Of a stretch of DNA of 64,000 nt, positions 25,534 through 35,772 are shown piece by piece; the stretch's first letter is position 1, and each line of letters starts with the position of its first letter. The notes below the pieces were generated by a model that did no database searches, had not been told where the DNA came from, and saw nothing but the letters and a program-made list of their open reading frames with translations. Location: the NCBI RefSeq assembly GCF_040548815.1, contig NZ_JBEPSM010000001.1, forward strand, positions 1-64,000, given 5' to 3'. This DNA is from Kaistia defluvii (GTDB taxonomy: Bacteria; Pseudomonadota; Alphaproteobacteria; Rhizobiales; Kaistiaceae). A program made the position numbers and the translations under genes.

Positions 25534-26805
25534 ATGGCGACGGCATTCGGTCTCGACAAGCAGGCTTTGACGATTATTCCGGTGTCGGGGCCGCTCGAGG
25601 GTCGGGTCACCCCGCCGGGCTCCAAGTCGATCACCAACCGGGCCCTGCTACTGGCCGCCCTCGCCAAGGGCACCAGCCGCCTGACCGGTGCGCTCAAGAG
25701 CCTGGACACCAAGCTGATGGCCGGCGCCCTGCGGGCGATGGGCGTCACGGTCGAGGAGCCGGACGACACCACCTTCATCGTCACCAGTTCCGGCCGGCTC
25801 GCCCCGCCGGCCGAGCCGCTGTTCCTCGGCAATGCCGGCACGGCGATGCGCTTCCTTTCGGCGGCGGTGACGCTGGTCGAGGGCACCGTCGTCGTCGATG
25901 GCGACGCGCATATGCGCAAGCGCCCCATCGGCCCGCTGGTCGAGGCGCTGCGCTCGCTCGGCATTGATGCGTCGGACGCCGGCGGCTATCCCCCGGTCAC
26001 GGTGCAGGGCAACGGCACCTTCGGTTCCGGCCGGGTCGAGATCGATGGCGGCCTGTCGAGCCAGTATGTCTCGGCGCTGCTGATGGCGGCCGCCTTCGGC
26101 AACGGCCCGATCGAGGTGGCGCTGACCGGCAGCGAGATCGGCGCGCGCGGCTATGTCGATCTGACGATCGCCGCGATGCGCGCTTTTGGCGGTGAGGTCG
26201 AGCAGATCGACGCATCGAGCTGGCGCGTCCAGCCGACCGGATACCAGGCCACCGATTTCGTCATCGAACCCGACGCCTCGGCCGCCACCTATCTCTGGGC
26301 GGCGGAAGTGCTGACGGGCGGCCATATCGATCTCGGCGTCCCGTCCGATGCCTTTACCCAGCCCGACGCCAAGGCGCGCGAGGTGATCGCCCAGTTCCCG
26401 AACCTGCCGGCCGTCATCGACGGCTCGCAGATGCAGGACGCGATCCCGACCATTGCCGTGCTCGCCGCCTTCAACAACGCGCCGGTGCGTTTCGTCGGCA
26501 TCGCCAATCTGCGCGTCAAGGAATGCGACCGCGTCGCGGCGGTTGCGACCGAGCTCTCGCGTATCCGACCGGGCCTCGGAACGGAGGAGGGCGACGACCT
26601 CATCGTGGCCTCCGATCCGTCGCTCGCCGGGCAGACGCTTCCGGCGCGCATCGAAACCTATTCGGACCACCGCATCGCCATGAGCCTGGCGCTGGCCGGC
26701 ATCAAGATCGGCGGCATCACCATCCTCGACCCCGGCTGCGTGGCGAAGACCTACCCGACCTACTGGGAAGCGCTGACCGGCCTTGGCGTGAAGATCGCGG
26801 ATTGA
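25534..26805 (+). CDS. aroA: 5-enolpyruvylshikimate-3-phosphate synthase (class I-like, unusual)
   Basis: 423 residues. It transfers enolpyruvate from PEP to shikimate-3-phosphate, the step before aroC. Features: PGSKSITNRALLLAALA (K31, S32, R36 bind substrate), the PEP loop LFLGNAGTAMRF (98-107), GGLSSQYVSALLM, VKECDRVAAVATEL and SDHRIAMS. The loop is of the class I kind, but residue 107 is Phe where E. coli has Pro101. Class II enzymes, usual in this order, have a different loop. ATG at 25534 is preceded by AGAAGGA; a 193-codon in-frame extension to 24955 overlaps the DUF1311 gene and is not real. Confidence 0.88.
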   Translation: MATAFGLDKQALTIIPVSGPLEGRVTPPGSKSITNRALLLAALAKGTSRLTGALKSLDTKLMAGALRAMGVTVEEPDDTTFIVTSSGRLAPPAEPLFLGNAGTAMRFLSAAVTLVEGTVVVDGDAHMRKRPIGPLVEALRSLGIDASDAGGYPPVTVQGNGTFGSGRVEIDGGLSSQYVSALLMAAAFGNGPIEVALTGSEIGARGYVDLTIAAMRAFGGEVEQIDASSWRVQPTGYQATDFVIEPDASAATYLWAAEVLTGGHIDLGVPSDAFTQPDAKAREVIAQFPNLPAVIDGSQMQDAIPTIAVLAAFNNAPVRFVGIANLRVKECDRVAAVATELSRIRPGLGTEEGDDLIVASDPSLAGQTLPARIETYSDHRIAMSLALAGIKIGGITILDPGCVAKTYPTYWEALTGLGVKIAD

Positions 26806-26840
26806 GGGAGGTTCATCTGCCCAGAAGCAAGGGCGCCTTC

Positions 26841-26966
26841 CTCACCTGTCCCTGAGGGAGAGGTCGGAGCGAAGCTCCGGGTGAGGGTTTAGGAGACTAT
26901 CCGGTGAGGCCGTAAACCCTCACCCGCCGGCCTGCGGCCGTCGACCTCTCCCTCAGGGAGAGGTGG
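26841..26966. repeat. Long palindromic intergenic repeat, family A copy 2
   Basis: CCCTGAGGGAGAGGTCGGAG (from 26850) and GTCGACCTCTCCCTCAGGG (to about 26959) are inverted arms. It matches 4012-4170 over both arms with a shorter middle. It lies between convergent aroA and the PPOX-type gene. Confidence 0.8.
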
Positions 26967-26989
26967 GAAAACGTTGGCGACTGGCCGCC

Positions 26990-27601
26990 TCAATACAGCG
27001 CCTTGGCGTAGCGGGCGAGCATGTCGGCCTGGGTCTCAGGCGGCTCACTGGAGCGGGTGTGATCCCGAAGCATCTCGCCCATCGTGGGCAGGAGGCTGCG
27101 GTCGATCCGGCTTTCGTCGGCCCAGAGGTTCGAGCGCATCAGCGCCTTGCCGCATTGCAGATAGGCTTCGTGCACGGTGACGACCATGACGGTGGCCGGC
27201 AGCTTGCCGTCCGCCATGTGCGCGGCCCGCAGCGTCTCGTCGTCATCGATCACCGCCGTGCCGTTGACGCGTAGCGTTTCGTCGACGCCGGGGATCAGGA
27301 ACAGCAGGCCGATGCTCGGCCGTTCGACCAGGTTGGCGAGCGAGTCGATCCGGTTGTTGCCGGGGCGGTCGGGGATGACCAGCGTATTGTCGTCGAGCAC
27401 GCTGACGAAGCCCGGATGATCGCCGCGCGGCGTCGCGTCGCCGAAGCCGTCCGCGCCCTGAGTGGCGAGAACAAGGAAGGGCGACAGCGCGATGAACGAC
27501 CGGCAATGCCGGTCGAGCTGGTTGAGTTGCTTGGCGACGGATCGCCCCTTCGGCGCGCCATAGATGGCGCGCAGCGATTCGAGCGATTCAATCCGGGCCA
27601 T
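26990..27601 (-). CDS. PPOX-type flavoprotein, MSMEG_1061 family
   Basis: 203 residues, split-barrel FMN-binding fold. Typical for this group are FIALSPFLVLATQGADGFGDATPRGD, LVIPDRPGNNRIDSLANL, GLLFLIPGVDETLRVNGTA and the late KALMRSNLWADE. The group is named FMN-dependent PPOX-type flavoprotein; substrate unknown. It is a single gene between aroA and ialB on the opposite strand to aroA. Confidence 0.83.
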   Translation of the reverse strand: MARIESLESLRAIYGAPKGRSVAKQLNQLDRHCRSFIALSPFLVLATQGADGFGDATPRGDHPGFVSVLDDNTLVIPDRPGNNRIDSLANLVERPSIGLLFLIPGVDETLRVNGTAVIDDDETLRAAHMADGKLPATVMVVTVHEAYLQCGKALMRSNLWADESRIDRSLLPTMGEMLRDHTRSSEPPETQADMLARYAKALY

Positions 27602-27618
27602 GTCGCACTCTCAGCGTC

Positions 27619-28158
27619 TTAGGGCAGGGCGTCGAACCCCGGACCGAAGCCGGTCAGCGAGATCGGGATGCCGATACCTTCTTCCGGTGTCTGGAAGATG
27701 ACAAAGGTAGCCGTCTTGCCATTGCGCAGCTTGCCGATCAGGTCGTCGTCGAGGATCACCTCGGCGAGGCAGCCATCCGGCAGGCAGCGCACGAAACCGG
27801 CGCGTCCCATCTCGTTCTGGTCGATCTTGAGGCCGAGGCCGGAGGGGAGGAGCACGCCCAGCGGCGCCAGCACCCGCATGACCTTCGACTTCTTGTCCGC
27901 CGTCTTCAGGACGATGACCGAGAGGCCGACATTGTCGCGGTCCTCGGCGGTCACGAACTGCATCATCGAGCAGACTTCGCCCTGCGCGCCCGGGGGCTTG
28001 TCGCAGCGCGTTTCCCAATCGCCATGCATGCCCTTGGAGACGCCCTGGGCGGACGCCGCGACGGGCATGGCAGCGGCCAGGGCCGCCATCGCCAGGGCGC
28101 TTAGAACGATTCGCAACGGACGAAATGCGCCAAGACGCACAGTCGGAAATACCTTCAC
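27619..28158 (-). CDS. Invasion-associated locus B (IalB) family protein
   Basis: 179 residues. Signal peptide (VRLGAFRPLRIVLSALAMAALAAAMPVAASAQ), then the IalB domain: HGDWETRCDKPPGAQGEVCSMMQF, VLLPSGLGLKIDQ and GFVRCLPDGCLAEVIL. Conserved Cys pairs are present. IalB was named from Bartonella, but the family is general in Hyphomicrobiales and is often next to the coxB operon as here. The GTG at 28158 follows GAGGAG by 9 bases; upstream codons to 28299 are probably untranslated. Confidence 0.85.
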   Translation of the reverse strand: MKVFPTVRLGAFRPLRIVLSALAMAALAAAMPVAASAQGVSKGMHGDWETRCDKPPGAQGEVCSMMQFVTAEDRDNVGLSVIVLKTADKKSKVMRVLAPLGVLLPSGLGLKIDQNEMGRAGFVRCLPDGCLAEVILDDDLIGKLRNGKTATFVIFQTPEEGIGIPISLTGFGPGFDALP

Positions 28159-28463
28159 CTGAGCGATCTCCTCGATTCTCACAATTGTCGCACATCCATG
28201 CACGACGATGCTCGCCGCAGTAACCCTCGCGGGGCGCTTCGGCGAGCGCGATTTGCCGCATCTCATCTCACGATCCCCCGTTGCTAGGCAAAGGGGCATG
28301 TGGTTTGTCTCGGTCGATATTCGGCCGAATCCGAACTCTCCGCATGGCAGAAAACGCCTTCGGCCTATAGTGTTGTGGAAAATGGCGCAACGGAGGCCGT
28401 TTTTCGAGCTTCGTTGCGCTGATCGGCTTCGATGCCGTTAAGGCATGGACAGGGAGTGTACAC
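28159..28463. promoter_or_regulatory. Divergent ialB/coxB regulatory region with possible attenuator
   Basis: 305 bases without a gene. At 28385-28419 an 8-bp arm GCGCAACG can pair with CGTTGCGC, while the overlapping AACGG-AGG-CCGTTTTT (28389-28404) would form a small terminator-like hairpin. The two structures share AACG and exclude each other. This would allow attenuation of the cox operon if transcription starts upstream of 28385; the start site is not known. Confidence 0.35.
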
Positions 28464-29399
28464 GTGACGAAGGCGATCACGCGTCTCGGATCATTTTTGG
28501 CGCTCGGCGGAGCGTCTGCGACGGCATTGAGCGGGCTGACGGGTGTGGCGCAGGCCGCCCAGCCGACCCCTTGGGCGATGTGGATGCAGACGCCGGCCTC
28601 GCCGATCATGGATATGATCGAGCGGTTTAATCTGGGCATCACGATCGCCATGGCGATCGTCGTGCTCGTCGTTCTGGGCCTGCTCGTCTATGTCGTCCTC
28701 CGCTTCAATGCGAAGGCGAACCCGGTGCCCTCGCGCACCTCGCACAACACGATGATCGAAGTGGTCTGGACGCTTGCCCCGATCCTGATCCTGATCGGCA
28801 TCTCGGTCCCGTCCTTCTCGCTGCTGTTCGCGCAGGAAGACCCGGCCCGCGTCGTGCAGAACTACGATCCGGCCAAGACGCTGACCATCAAGGCGACCGG
28901 CCTGCAGTGGTACTGGAACTACGAGTATCCGGACAATGAAGGCGTCGCCTTCGATTCCACCATGCTTGAGGACAAGGATCGCACCGATCCGGTCAACCAG
29001 CCGCGCCTGCTCGCCGTCGACAACGACATGGTCGTTCCGGTCGGCACGGTCGTTCGCCTCCAGGTGATCGGCGCCGACGTGATCCATTCGTTCGCGCTGC
29101 CGGCCTTCGGCCTGAAGCTCGACGCCGTGCCCGGCCGTCTCAACGAGACCTGGTTCCTGGCCGAGCGCGAGGGTGTCTATTACGGCCAGTGCTCCGAGCT
29201 TTGCGGCACCAACCATGCCTTCATGCCGATCGCCATCCGCGTCGTGAAGCCGGACCAGTTCAAGACCTGGGTCGCCCAGGCCAAGGACGACCTGCCCGGC
29301 GCCTACAAGACGCTCGCGGCGGCACTCGCTTCGGACAAGGTTGCCAAGGACAATGGCGCCAAGGCCTCGGAAACCGCCGTCGAGGTGGCTGCCCGCTAA
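28464..29399 (+). CDS. coxB: Cytochrome c oxidase subunit II
   Basis: 311 residues. It accepts electrons from cytochrome c at the binuclear CuA centre. Signal peptide, two membrane helices (about 55-85 and 100-125), then the cupredoxin domain with LQWYWNYEYPD, the His of VIHSFALPAFGLKLDA and the CuA motif YYGQCSELCGTNHAFMPI. GTG start with GGGAG upstream. First gene of the aa3-oxidase operon. A 52-residue Ala/Lys-rich tail follows the CuA motif. Confidence 0.96.
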   Translation: MTKAITRLGSFLALGGASATALSGLTGVAQAAQPTPWAMWMQTPASPIMDMIERFNLGITIAMAIVVLVVLGLLVYVVLRFNAKANPVPSRTSHNTMIEVVWTLAPILILIGISVPSFSLLFAQEDPARVVQNYDPAKTLTIKATGLQWYWNYEYPDNEGVAFDSTMLEDKDRTDPVNQPRLLAVDNDMVVPVGTVVRLQVIGADVIHSFALPAFGLKLDAVPGRLNETWFLAEREGVYYGQCSELCGTNHAFMPIAIRVVKPDQFKTWVAQAKDDLPGAYKTLAAALASDKVAKDNGAKASETAVEVAAR

Positions 29400-31109
<1,710 letters not shown>

Positions 31110-31123
31110 GCGCAACGATCAGG

Positions 31124-31153
31124 GGCCGGGATGCGTCCCGGCCCTCCTTTTTG
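31124..31153 (+). terminator. Rho-independent terminator after ctaD
   Basis: GGGCCGGGA-TGCG-TCCCGGCCC and then TCCTTTTT. A 9-bp perfect stem with a T-run, inside the cox operon between ctaD and ctaB. It probably lowers expression of the assembly genes relative to subunits I and II rather than ending the operon. Confidence 0.8.
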
Positions 31154-31169
31154 AGTAGTTAGAACCACC

Positions 31170-32102
31170 ATGTCTGACGTGCCCCTGAACCGGATCGACA
31201 CCGTGGCCGGCAATCTCGCTAGCCCATCCGACTACCTCGCGCTGCTGAAGCCGCGTGTGATGTCGCTTGTCGTCTTCACGGCGCTGGTCGGCATGGTGAT
31301 GGCGCCGGGCGGCATCCACCCGGTGCTGGGCTTCACGGCGCTGCTCTGCATCGCCATCGGCGCCGGCGCCTCCGGCGCGCTGAACATGTGGTACGACGCC
31401 GACATCGACCGCGTGATGAAGCGCACCCAGTCGCGTCCGATTCCCAAGGGCACGATCACCGAGGGTGAGGCGCTGGCCTTCGGCCTGACGCTCGCCGGCT
31501 TCTCGGTCGCCCTGCTAGCGCTCTTCGTCAATCTGGTCGCCGGCGCGCTGCTCGCCTTCACCATCTTCTTCTACGTCGTCATCTACTCGATGTGGCTGAA
31601 GCGCTCGACGCAGCAGAACATCGTCATCGGTGGCGCCGCGGGCGCCTTCCCGCCGATCGTCGGCTGGGCCGCCGTCACCGGCAGCGTCAGCTATGAGAGC
31701 ATCATCCTTTTCCTGATCATCTTCATGTGGACGCCGCCCCATTTCTGGGCGCTGGCTCTGTTCAAGTCGGATGATTACAAGCGCGCTGGCATACCGATGA
31801 TGCCGGTCGTCTCCGGCATGGCCGAGACCCGCAAGCAGATCCTGATCTACTCCATCCTGCTGGCGCCGATTGGCGTTCTGCCGGCGATCCTCGGCTTCGC
31901 CTCCTTCGCCTATGGCGTCGCGGCCTCGGCGCTCGGCCTCGGCTTCGTCATCCTGGCCGTGCGGGTCTACCGCATGACCGACGACGACAAGGCCATGCTC
32001 CCGGCCAAGCGCCTGTTCGGTTTCTCGATCCTCTATCTGTTCCTGCTCTTCGCCATGCTGCTTGTCGAACGCTGCCTTGGCTTGCTGGGGTTCGTTGCAT
32101 GA
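31170..32102 (+). CDS. ctaB: Protoheme IX farnesyltransferase (heme O synthase)
   Basis: 310 residues, UbiA-type membrane prenyltransferase with about nine helices. It converts heme b to heme o for the oxidase. Prenyl-diphosphate/Mg sites: [23 protein letters not shown] (31390-31450 region) and [27 protein letters not shown]. The N-terminal [22 protein letters not shown] is typical. Its stop codon overlaps the start of the small coxF gene (ATGA). Confidence 0.96.
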   Translation: MSDVPLNRIDTVAGNLASPSDYLALLKPRVMSLVVFTALVGMVMAPGGIHPVLGFTALLCIAIGAGASGALNMWYDADIDRVMKRTQSRPIPKGTITEGEALAFGLTLAGFSVALLALFVNLVAGALLAFTIFFYVVIYSMWLKRSTQQNIVIGGAAGAFPPIVGWAAVTGSVSYESIILFLIIFMWTPPHFWALALFKSDDYKRAGIPMMPVVSGMAETRKQILIYSILLAPIGVLPAILGFASFAYGVAASALGLGFVILAVRVYRMTDDDKAMLPAKRLFGFSILYLFLLFAMLLVERCLGLLGFVA

Positions 32103-32275
32103 AGGACATCGCCATGAACGAAGAAGACGGCATCCGGCTTACCGACGAACAGAAGCGCCGTCAGCGCGCCCGCTCGATTGCCATCGCCGCGGTCCTGTTC
32201 GGTCTCGTCGCGCTGTTCTACGTGGTCACCATCGTCAAGATGGGACCCGGCGCTGTTCTCAACCGGCCTTTGTGA
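32099..32275 (+). CDS. CoxF-like small membrane protein
   Basis: 58 residues: [20 protein letters not shown], a short basic stretch, and one membrane helix ([21 protein letters not shown]) ending in [11 protein letters not shown]. The acidic-then-basic N-terminus with one C-terminal helix and the position between ctaB and ctaG match the CoxF family of oxidase operons; the molecular role is unknown. The start overlaps the ctaB stop by four bases, and the stop is 9 bases before ctaG. Confidence 0.88.
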   Translation: MKDIAMNEEDGIRLTDEQKRRQRARSIAIAAVLFGLVALFYVVTIVKMGPGAVLNRPL

Positions 32276-32284
32276 GGGTCTGAC

Positions 32285-32878
32285 ATGAGCAACAAGCCGC
32301 GGGGGCGGTCCTACGGTTTGACGGCGGCCGCCTGTGGCGTGTTCGTCGCGGCCATGCTCGGCGCGGCCTTCGCGTCGGTCCCGCTCTACAGCATGTTCTG
32401 CCAGCTGACGGGTTATGGCGGCACCCCGGTGCGCGCCGATTCGGCGCCCAAGAAGGCGCTGGACCGCACTGTAACGGTGCGCTTCGACGGCAATGTCGCG
32501 AACGGCATCGGCTGGGCCTTCCGTCCGGAGCAGCGCCAGATCAAGGTCAAGGTTGGCCAGATCAACGAGATCAAGTTCTTCGCCGAAAACCGCACCGACC
32601 GGACCTCGACCGGCACCGCGGCCTTCAACGTCACGCCTGATATCACCGGGCAGTATTTCAACAAGATCGCCTGTTTCTGCTTCACGTCGCAGACGCTGAA
32701 GCCGGGCGAAAAGGTCGAGATGCCGGTCACCTTCTTCATCGATCCTGCGATCGTCGACAACTATCAGACGCGCAACATCGACACGATCACGTTGTCCTAC
32801 ACCTTCTTCCCGAGTTCCGAGCAGACCCCGGCGCCCGTCGCCGCGATCTCTGCGAAGGACGCGGGAAAGTCGCTTTGA
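32285..32878 (+). CDS. ctaG: Cytochrome c oxidase assembly protein CtaG/Cox11
   Basis: 197 residues. One N-terminal membrane helix (residues 10-30), then a periplasmic immunoglobulin-like domain that inserts copper into CuB of subunit I. Copper motif KIACFCFTSQTLKPGEKVEMPV with CxC; earlier VPLYSMFCQLTGYGGT is conserved. Position between coxF and coxC is standard. Works with Sco and PCu(A)C encoded at 9.6-10.8 kb. Confidence 0.96.
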   Translation: MSNKPRGRSYGLTAAACGVFVAAMLGAAFASVPLYSMFCQLTGYGGTPVRADSAPKKALDRTVTVRFDGNVANGIGWAFRPEQRQIKVKVGQINEIKFFAENRTDRTSTGTAAFNVTPDITGQYFNKIACFCFTSQTLKPGEKVEMPVTFFIDPAIVDNYQTRNIDTITLSYTFFPSSEQTPAPVAAISAKDAGKSL

Positions 32879-32899
32879 GAAAGACCGGGGAGCATCTCC

Positions 32900-33739
32900 A
32901 TGGCTGAGGCCCACGCCAAGCACCACGACTATCACCTCGTCAATCCGAGCCCCTGGCCTTTCGTGGCCTCGGCAGGCGCGTTTGCGCTGGCGCTCGGCGG
33001 CATCACCTACATGCATGGCGGATCCATGCTGTGGCTGATCCCCGGCACGCTGATGGTCCTCTATACGATGTACGCCTGGTGGGCCGACGTCATCCATGAG
33101 GGCCAGGAAGGCCATCACACGCGCGTCGTGCAGTTGCACCTGCGCTATGGCATGATCCTGTTCATCGCCTCGGAAGTGATGTTCTTCGTCGCCTGGTTCT
33201 GGGCCTTCTTCGACGCCAGCCTGTTCGCCAGCGAAGCGCAGAATGTCGGCCGCTATGCCTTCACCGGTGGCCATTGGCCGCCGAAGGGCATCGAGGTGTT
33301 CGATCCCTGGCACCTGCCGCTGCTGAATACGCTGATCCTGCTGACCTCCGGCACGACGCTGACCTGGGCGCATCACGCCCTGCTGCACAACGACCGCGAG
33401 GGCCTGAAGTGGGGCCTGATCTGCACCGTCGTGCTTGGACTGATCTTCTCCTGCGTCCAGGCCTATGAGTATGCCCATGCCGCGTTCTCGTTCGGCGGCA
33501 ACATCTACGGCGCCACCTTCTTCATGGCGACGGGTTTCCACGGCTTCCACGTCATCATCGGCACGATCTTCCTGATCGTCTGCCTGCTGCGTGCGCTTGC
33601 CGGCCAGTTCACGCCGAAGGAGCATTTCGGCATGGAGGCGGCTGCCTGGTACTGGCACTTCGTCGACGTCGTCTGGCTCTTCCTGTTCTTCACGATCTAT
33701 GTGTGGGGCGGCTGGGGCGCGCCGATGCACGGCGGCTGA
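32900..33739 (+). CDS. coxC: Cytochrome c oxidase subunit III
   Basis: 279 residues with seven helices. Stabilises subunit I and proton uptake. Recognisable: HDYHLVNPSPWPFVASAGAF, GMILFIASEVMFFVAWFWAFFDASL, WAHHALLHNDREGLKWGL, FFMATGFHGFHVIIGTIFL and the final AAAWYWHFVDVVWLFLFFTIYVWGGWG. Followed by a terminator, although DUF983 and surf1 lie downstream in the same direction. Confidence 0.97.
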   Translation: MAEAHAKHHDYHLVNPSPWPFVASAGAFALALGGITYMHGGSMLWLIPGTLMVLYTMYAWWADVIHEGQEGHHTRVVQLHLRYGMILFIASEVMFFVAWFWAFFDASLFASEAQNVGRYAFTGGHWPPKGIEVFDPWHLPLLNTLILLTSGTTLTWAHHALLHNDREGLKWGLICTVVLGLIFSCVQAYEYAHAAFSFGGNIYGATFFMATGFHGFHVIIGTIFLIVCLLRALAGQFTPKEHFGMEAAAWYWHFVDVVWLFLFFTIYVWGGWGAPMHGG

Positions 33740-33750
33740 TAACAGACATG

Positions 33751-33780
33751 ACGGGCGGCCTCGGGCCGCCCGTTTCCTTT
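33751..33780 (+). terminator. Rho-independent terminator after coxC
   Basis: ACGGGCGGCC-TCG-GGCCGCCCGT and TTCCTTT. Ten-bp stem, three-nt loop. Its core is identical to the hairpin at 3971-3987. Confidence 0.75.
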
Positions 33781-33828
33781 GCGGCGCAGCGATCCCGATT
33801 GTGCCGCCTGCGTTTCCAGGAGCCACCC

Positions 33829-34230
33829 TTGTCCGATTCCGGCACGCCCTACCGTGACAAGGCGCTGTACCCGCCGCTGACCCCTTCCAGCACCGGCCTG
33901 CGCGGCCGCTGCCCGCGCTGCGGCGAGGGACGCCTGTTCAGCGGCTATCTCGAAGTGGCGCCGCGCTGCAACAATTGCGGCCTCGACTATTCCTTCAGCG
34001 ACGCGGGCGACGGCCCGGCCGTCTTCATCATGCTGATCGTCGGCTTCATCGTCGCCTTCCTGGCGCTCTACGTCGAATTCACCTTCCAGCCGCCCTTCTG
34101 GGTCCATGCCTTGCTCTGGATCCCGCTCGTCGTCGTCCTGGCGCTCGGGCTGCTGCGGCCACTGAAGGGGCTGATGATCGCGATCCAGTATCGCCACAAG
34201 GCGGAGGAGGGGCGGCTCGAGCAGGGCTGA
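33829..34230 (+). CDS. DUF983 membrane protein
   Basis: 133 residues. Two CxxC pairs near the N-terminus (GRCPRCGEGRLF and RCNNCGLDYSF) form a zinc-ribbon-like unit, followed by two membrane helices (about 60-82 and 88-108). DUF983 genes typically sit between coxC and surf1, so a role in oxidase assembly is inferred. The TTG start at 33829 follows AGGAG by 6 bases; the longer frame would include the coxC terminator. Confidence 0.88.
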   Translation: MSDSGTPYRDKALYPPLTPSSTGLRGRCPRCGEGRLFSGYLEVAPRCNNCGLDYSFSDAGDGPAVFIMLIVGFIVAFLALYVEFTFQPPFWVHALLWIPLVVVLALGLLRPLKGLMIAIQYRHKAEEGRLEQG

Positions 34231-34246
34231 CCCGGCACCGCCGTCC

Positions 34247-35023
34247 ATGTCTGATAGATCCATGCCTGAAACGTCCCGCCGCTCTCCCCTGCGCAAGCTG
34301 ATCGTGCCCGCGATCGCCACGGCCGTGGTCTTTGCCCTTCTGTGCTCGCTGGGCATGTGGCAGGTACGACGCCTGCACTGGAAGGAAGCGCTGATCGCGC
34401 AGGTCGACAGCCGGTTGAAGGAGGCGCCGGTGCCGGCGCCCGGTCCGGACCGCTGGCAGTCGCTCGACCTGACCGAGGCGGACTACACGCCGGTGACCGT
34501 ATCGGGCGAGTTCCTGCACGACGCTGAGGCACATCTCTACAATTCGCTGATGGAGCCGCGCGGGCCGGTCGGCGGTGTCGGGTGGTTCGTGTTCACGCCG
34601 CTCCGGACCGATGAGGGCTGGATCGTCTATGTGAACCGGGGCTTCGTGCCCGTCGAGAAAGAACAGGCCTCCACACGCCCCGCGGGACAGGTTCCGGGCC
34701 GTGTTACTGTCACCGGCCTGCTGCGCCGGCCCGAGACGCCGGGCCGCTTCCAGGCCTCCGCCAAGGAGACGAGCCAGCAATGGTTCGCCCGCCAGCCGGA
34801 CAAGTTCGCGGGCCGCGCCGGCCTGCCTGCGGACAAGGTCGCGCCCTACACGATCGACGCCGACGCGACGCCCAATCCCGGCGGGCTACCGCAGGGCGGC
34901 GAGACCACCGTCACGTTCAGCAACAACCATCTCCAATATGTCGTGACGTGGTTCGGGCTGGCGCTGGCGCTTGTCGGCGTCTTCATCGCCTATGCGCGCG
35001 GCGTGCTGAAGCGCCGGGACTAA
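34247..35023 (+). CDS. SURF1 family cytochrome oxidase biogenesis protein
   Basis: 258 residues. Two membrane helices, one near each end (about 20-40 and 232-250), enclosing a periplasmic domain. SURF1 binds heme a and helps insert it into subunit I. Marks: LGMWQVRRLHWKEALI, HLYNSLMEPRGPVGGVGWFVFTPL, GWIVYVNRGFVPVE and FSNNHLQYVVTWFGLALALVG. ATG at 34262 is an alternative start. Last gene of the cox block. Confidence 0.93.
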   Translation: MSDRSMPETSRRSPLRKLIVPAIATAVVFALLCSLGMWQVRRLHWKEALIAQVDSRLKEAPVPAPGPDRWQSLDLTEADYTPVTVSGEFLHDAEAHLYNSLMEPRGPVGGVGWFVFTPLRTDEGWIVYVNRGFVPVEKEQASTRPAGQVPGRVTVTGLLRRPETPGRFQASAKETSQQWFARQPDKFAGRAGLPADKVAPYTIDADATPNPGGLPQGGETTVTFSNNHLQYVVTWFGLALALVGVFIAYARGVLKRRD

Positions 35024-35029
35024 CAGGCC

Positions 35030-35641
35030 TCAGCCGTGCCCGGCCTCGTCCGAGAGCATGGCGAGGTCGACGCCCAGCAGCGCCATGGCGCGATCATACT
35101 TGGTCGATAGTTCCGGATCGAAGATCAGGTCGGCCGGCGCCTCGCAGTGCAGCCAGCCATTCTGCTGGATCTCCGCCTCCAGCTGGCCCCGCGCCCAGCC
35201 GGCATAGCCAAGCGCCAGCATGGCGCTTCGCGGGCCCGAGCCGGCGACGATCGCCTTCAGGATATCCAGCGTCGCGGTGAGGCAGACATTCTCGGCGATC
35301 GGCAGCGTCGAGTTCTCGATGAAATAGTCGGCGCTGTGCAGCACAAAACCGCGCCCGGTTTCCACCGGGCCGCCGCGCTGCACGATCATGCGGTTGGCCC
35401 TGGCAGGCAGGCGGATTTCGGGGCCGTCCGGGATGATGTCGAGCTGGATTAGCAGGTCGACGAAATCGATCTGCGGCGCGATCTGGTTGATCACGATGCC
35501 CATCGCGCCATCGGCGGAATGGGCGCAGATATAGACGACGGAGCGGGCGAAGCGTCCATCTTCCATGCTCGGCATGGCGATCAGGAACTGCCCGTCGAGA
35601 TAGCTGGGCTCGACCGGCGCGCGGTGCGGTTTCTCGATCAT
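35030..35641 (-). CDS. YqgE/AlgH family protein (UPF0301)
   Basis: 203 residues. The family pattern is clear: [79 protein letters not shown]. AlgH was linked to alginate regulation in Pseudomonas, but the general function is unknown. Start at 35641 by conservation. It converges with surf1 (6-base gap) and is divergent from the DsbD-N gene. Confidence 0.93.
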   Translation of the reverse strand: MIEKPHRAPVEPSYLDGQFLIAMPSMEDGRFARSVVYICAHSADGAMGIVINQIAPQIDFVDLLIQLDIIPDGPEIRLPARANRMIVQRGGPVETGRGFVLHSADYFIENSTLPIAENVCLTATLDILKAIVAGSGPRSAMLALGYAGWARGQLEAEIQQNGWLHCEAPADLIFDPELSTKYDRAMALLGVDLAMLSDEAGHG

Positions 35642-35772
35642 GGGAGCAAGCCTAGCACGGGCGGACCAAAAGAAAAGACTGCGCCGCGATCGCTCCGAGG
35701 GCACACGAACAAATGATCGGGCTGCCTTGAGCCGGTCTGGAGATTGCCCAAAAGCACCGGTAGCCTGTCACA

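Noticed and set aside
24955..26805. AroA with a 193-residue N-terminal extension
   Set aside because: The extension is antisense to the DUF1311 gene and its signal peptide; the family start at 25534 has a ribosome binding site.
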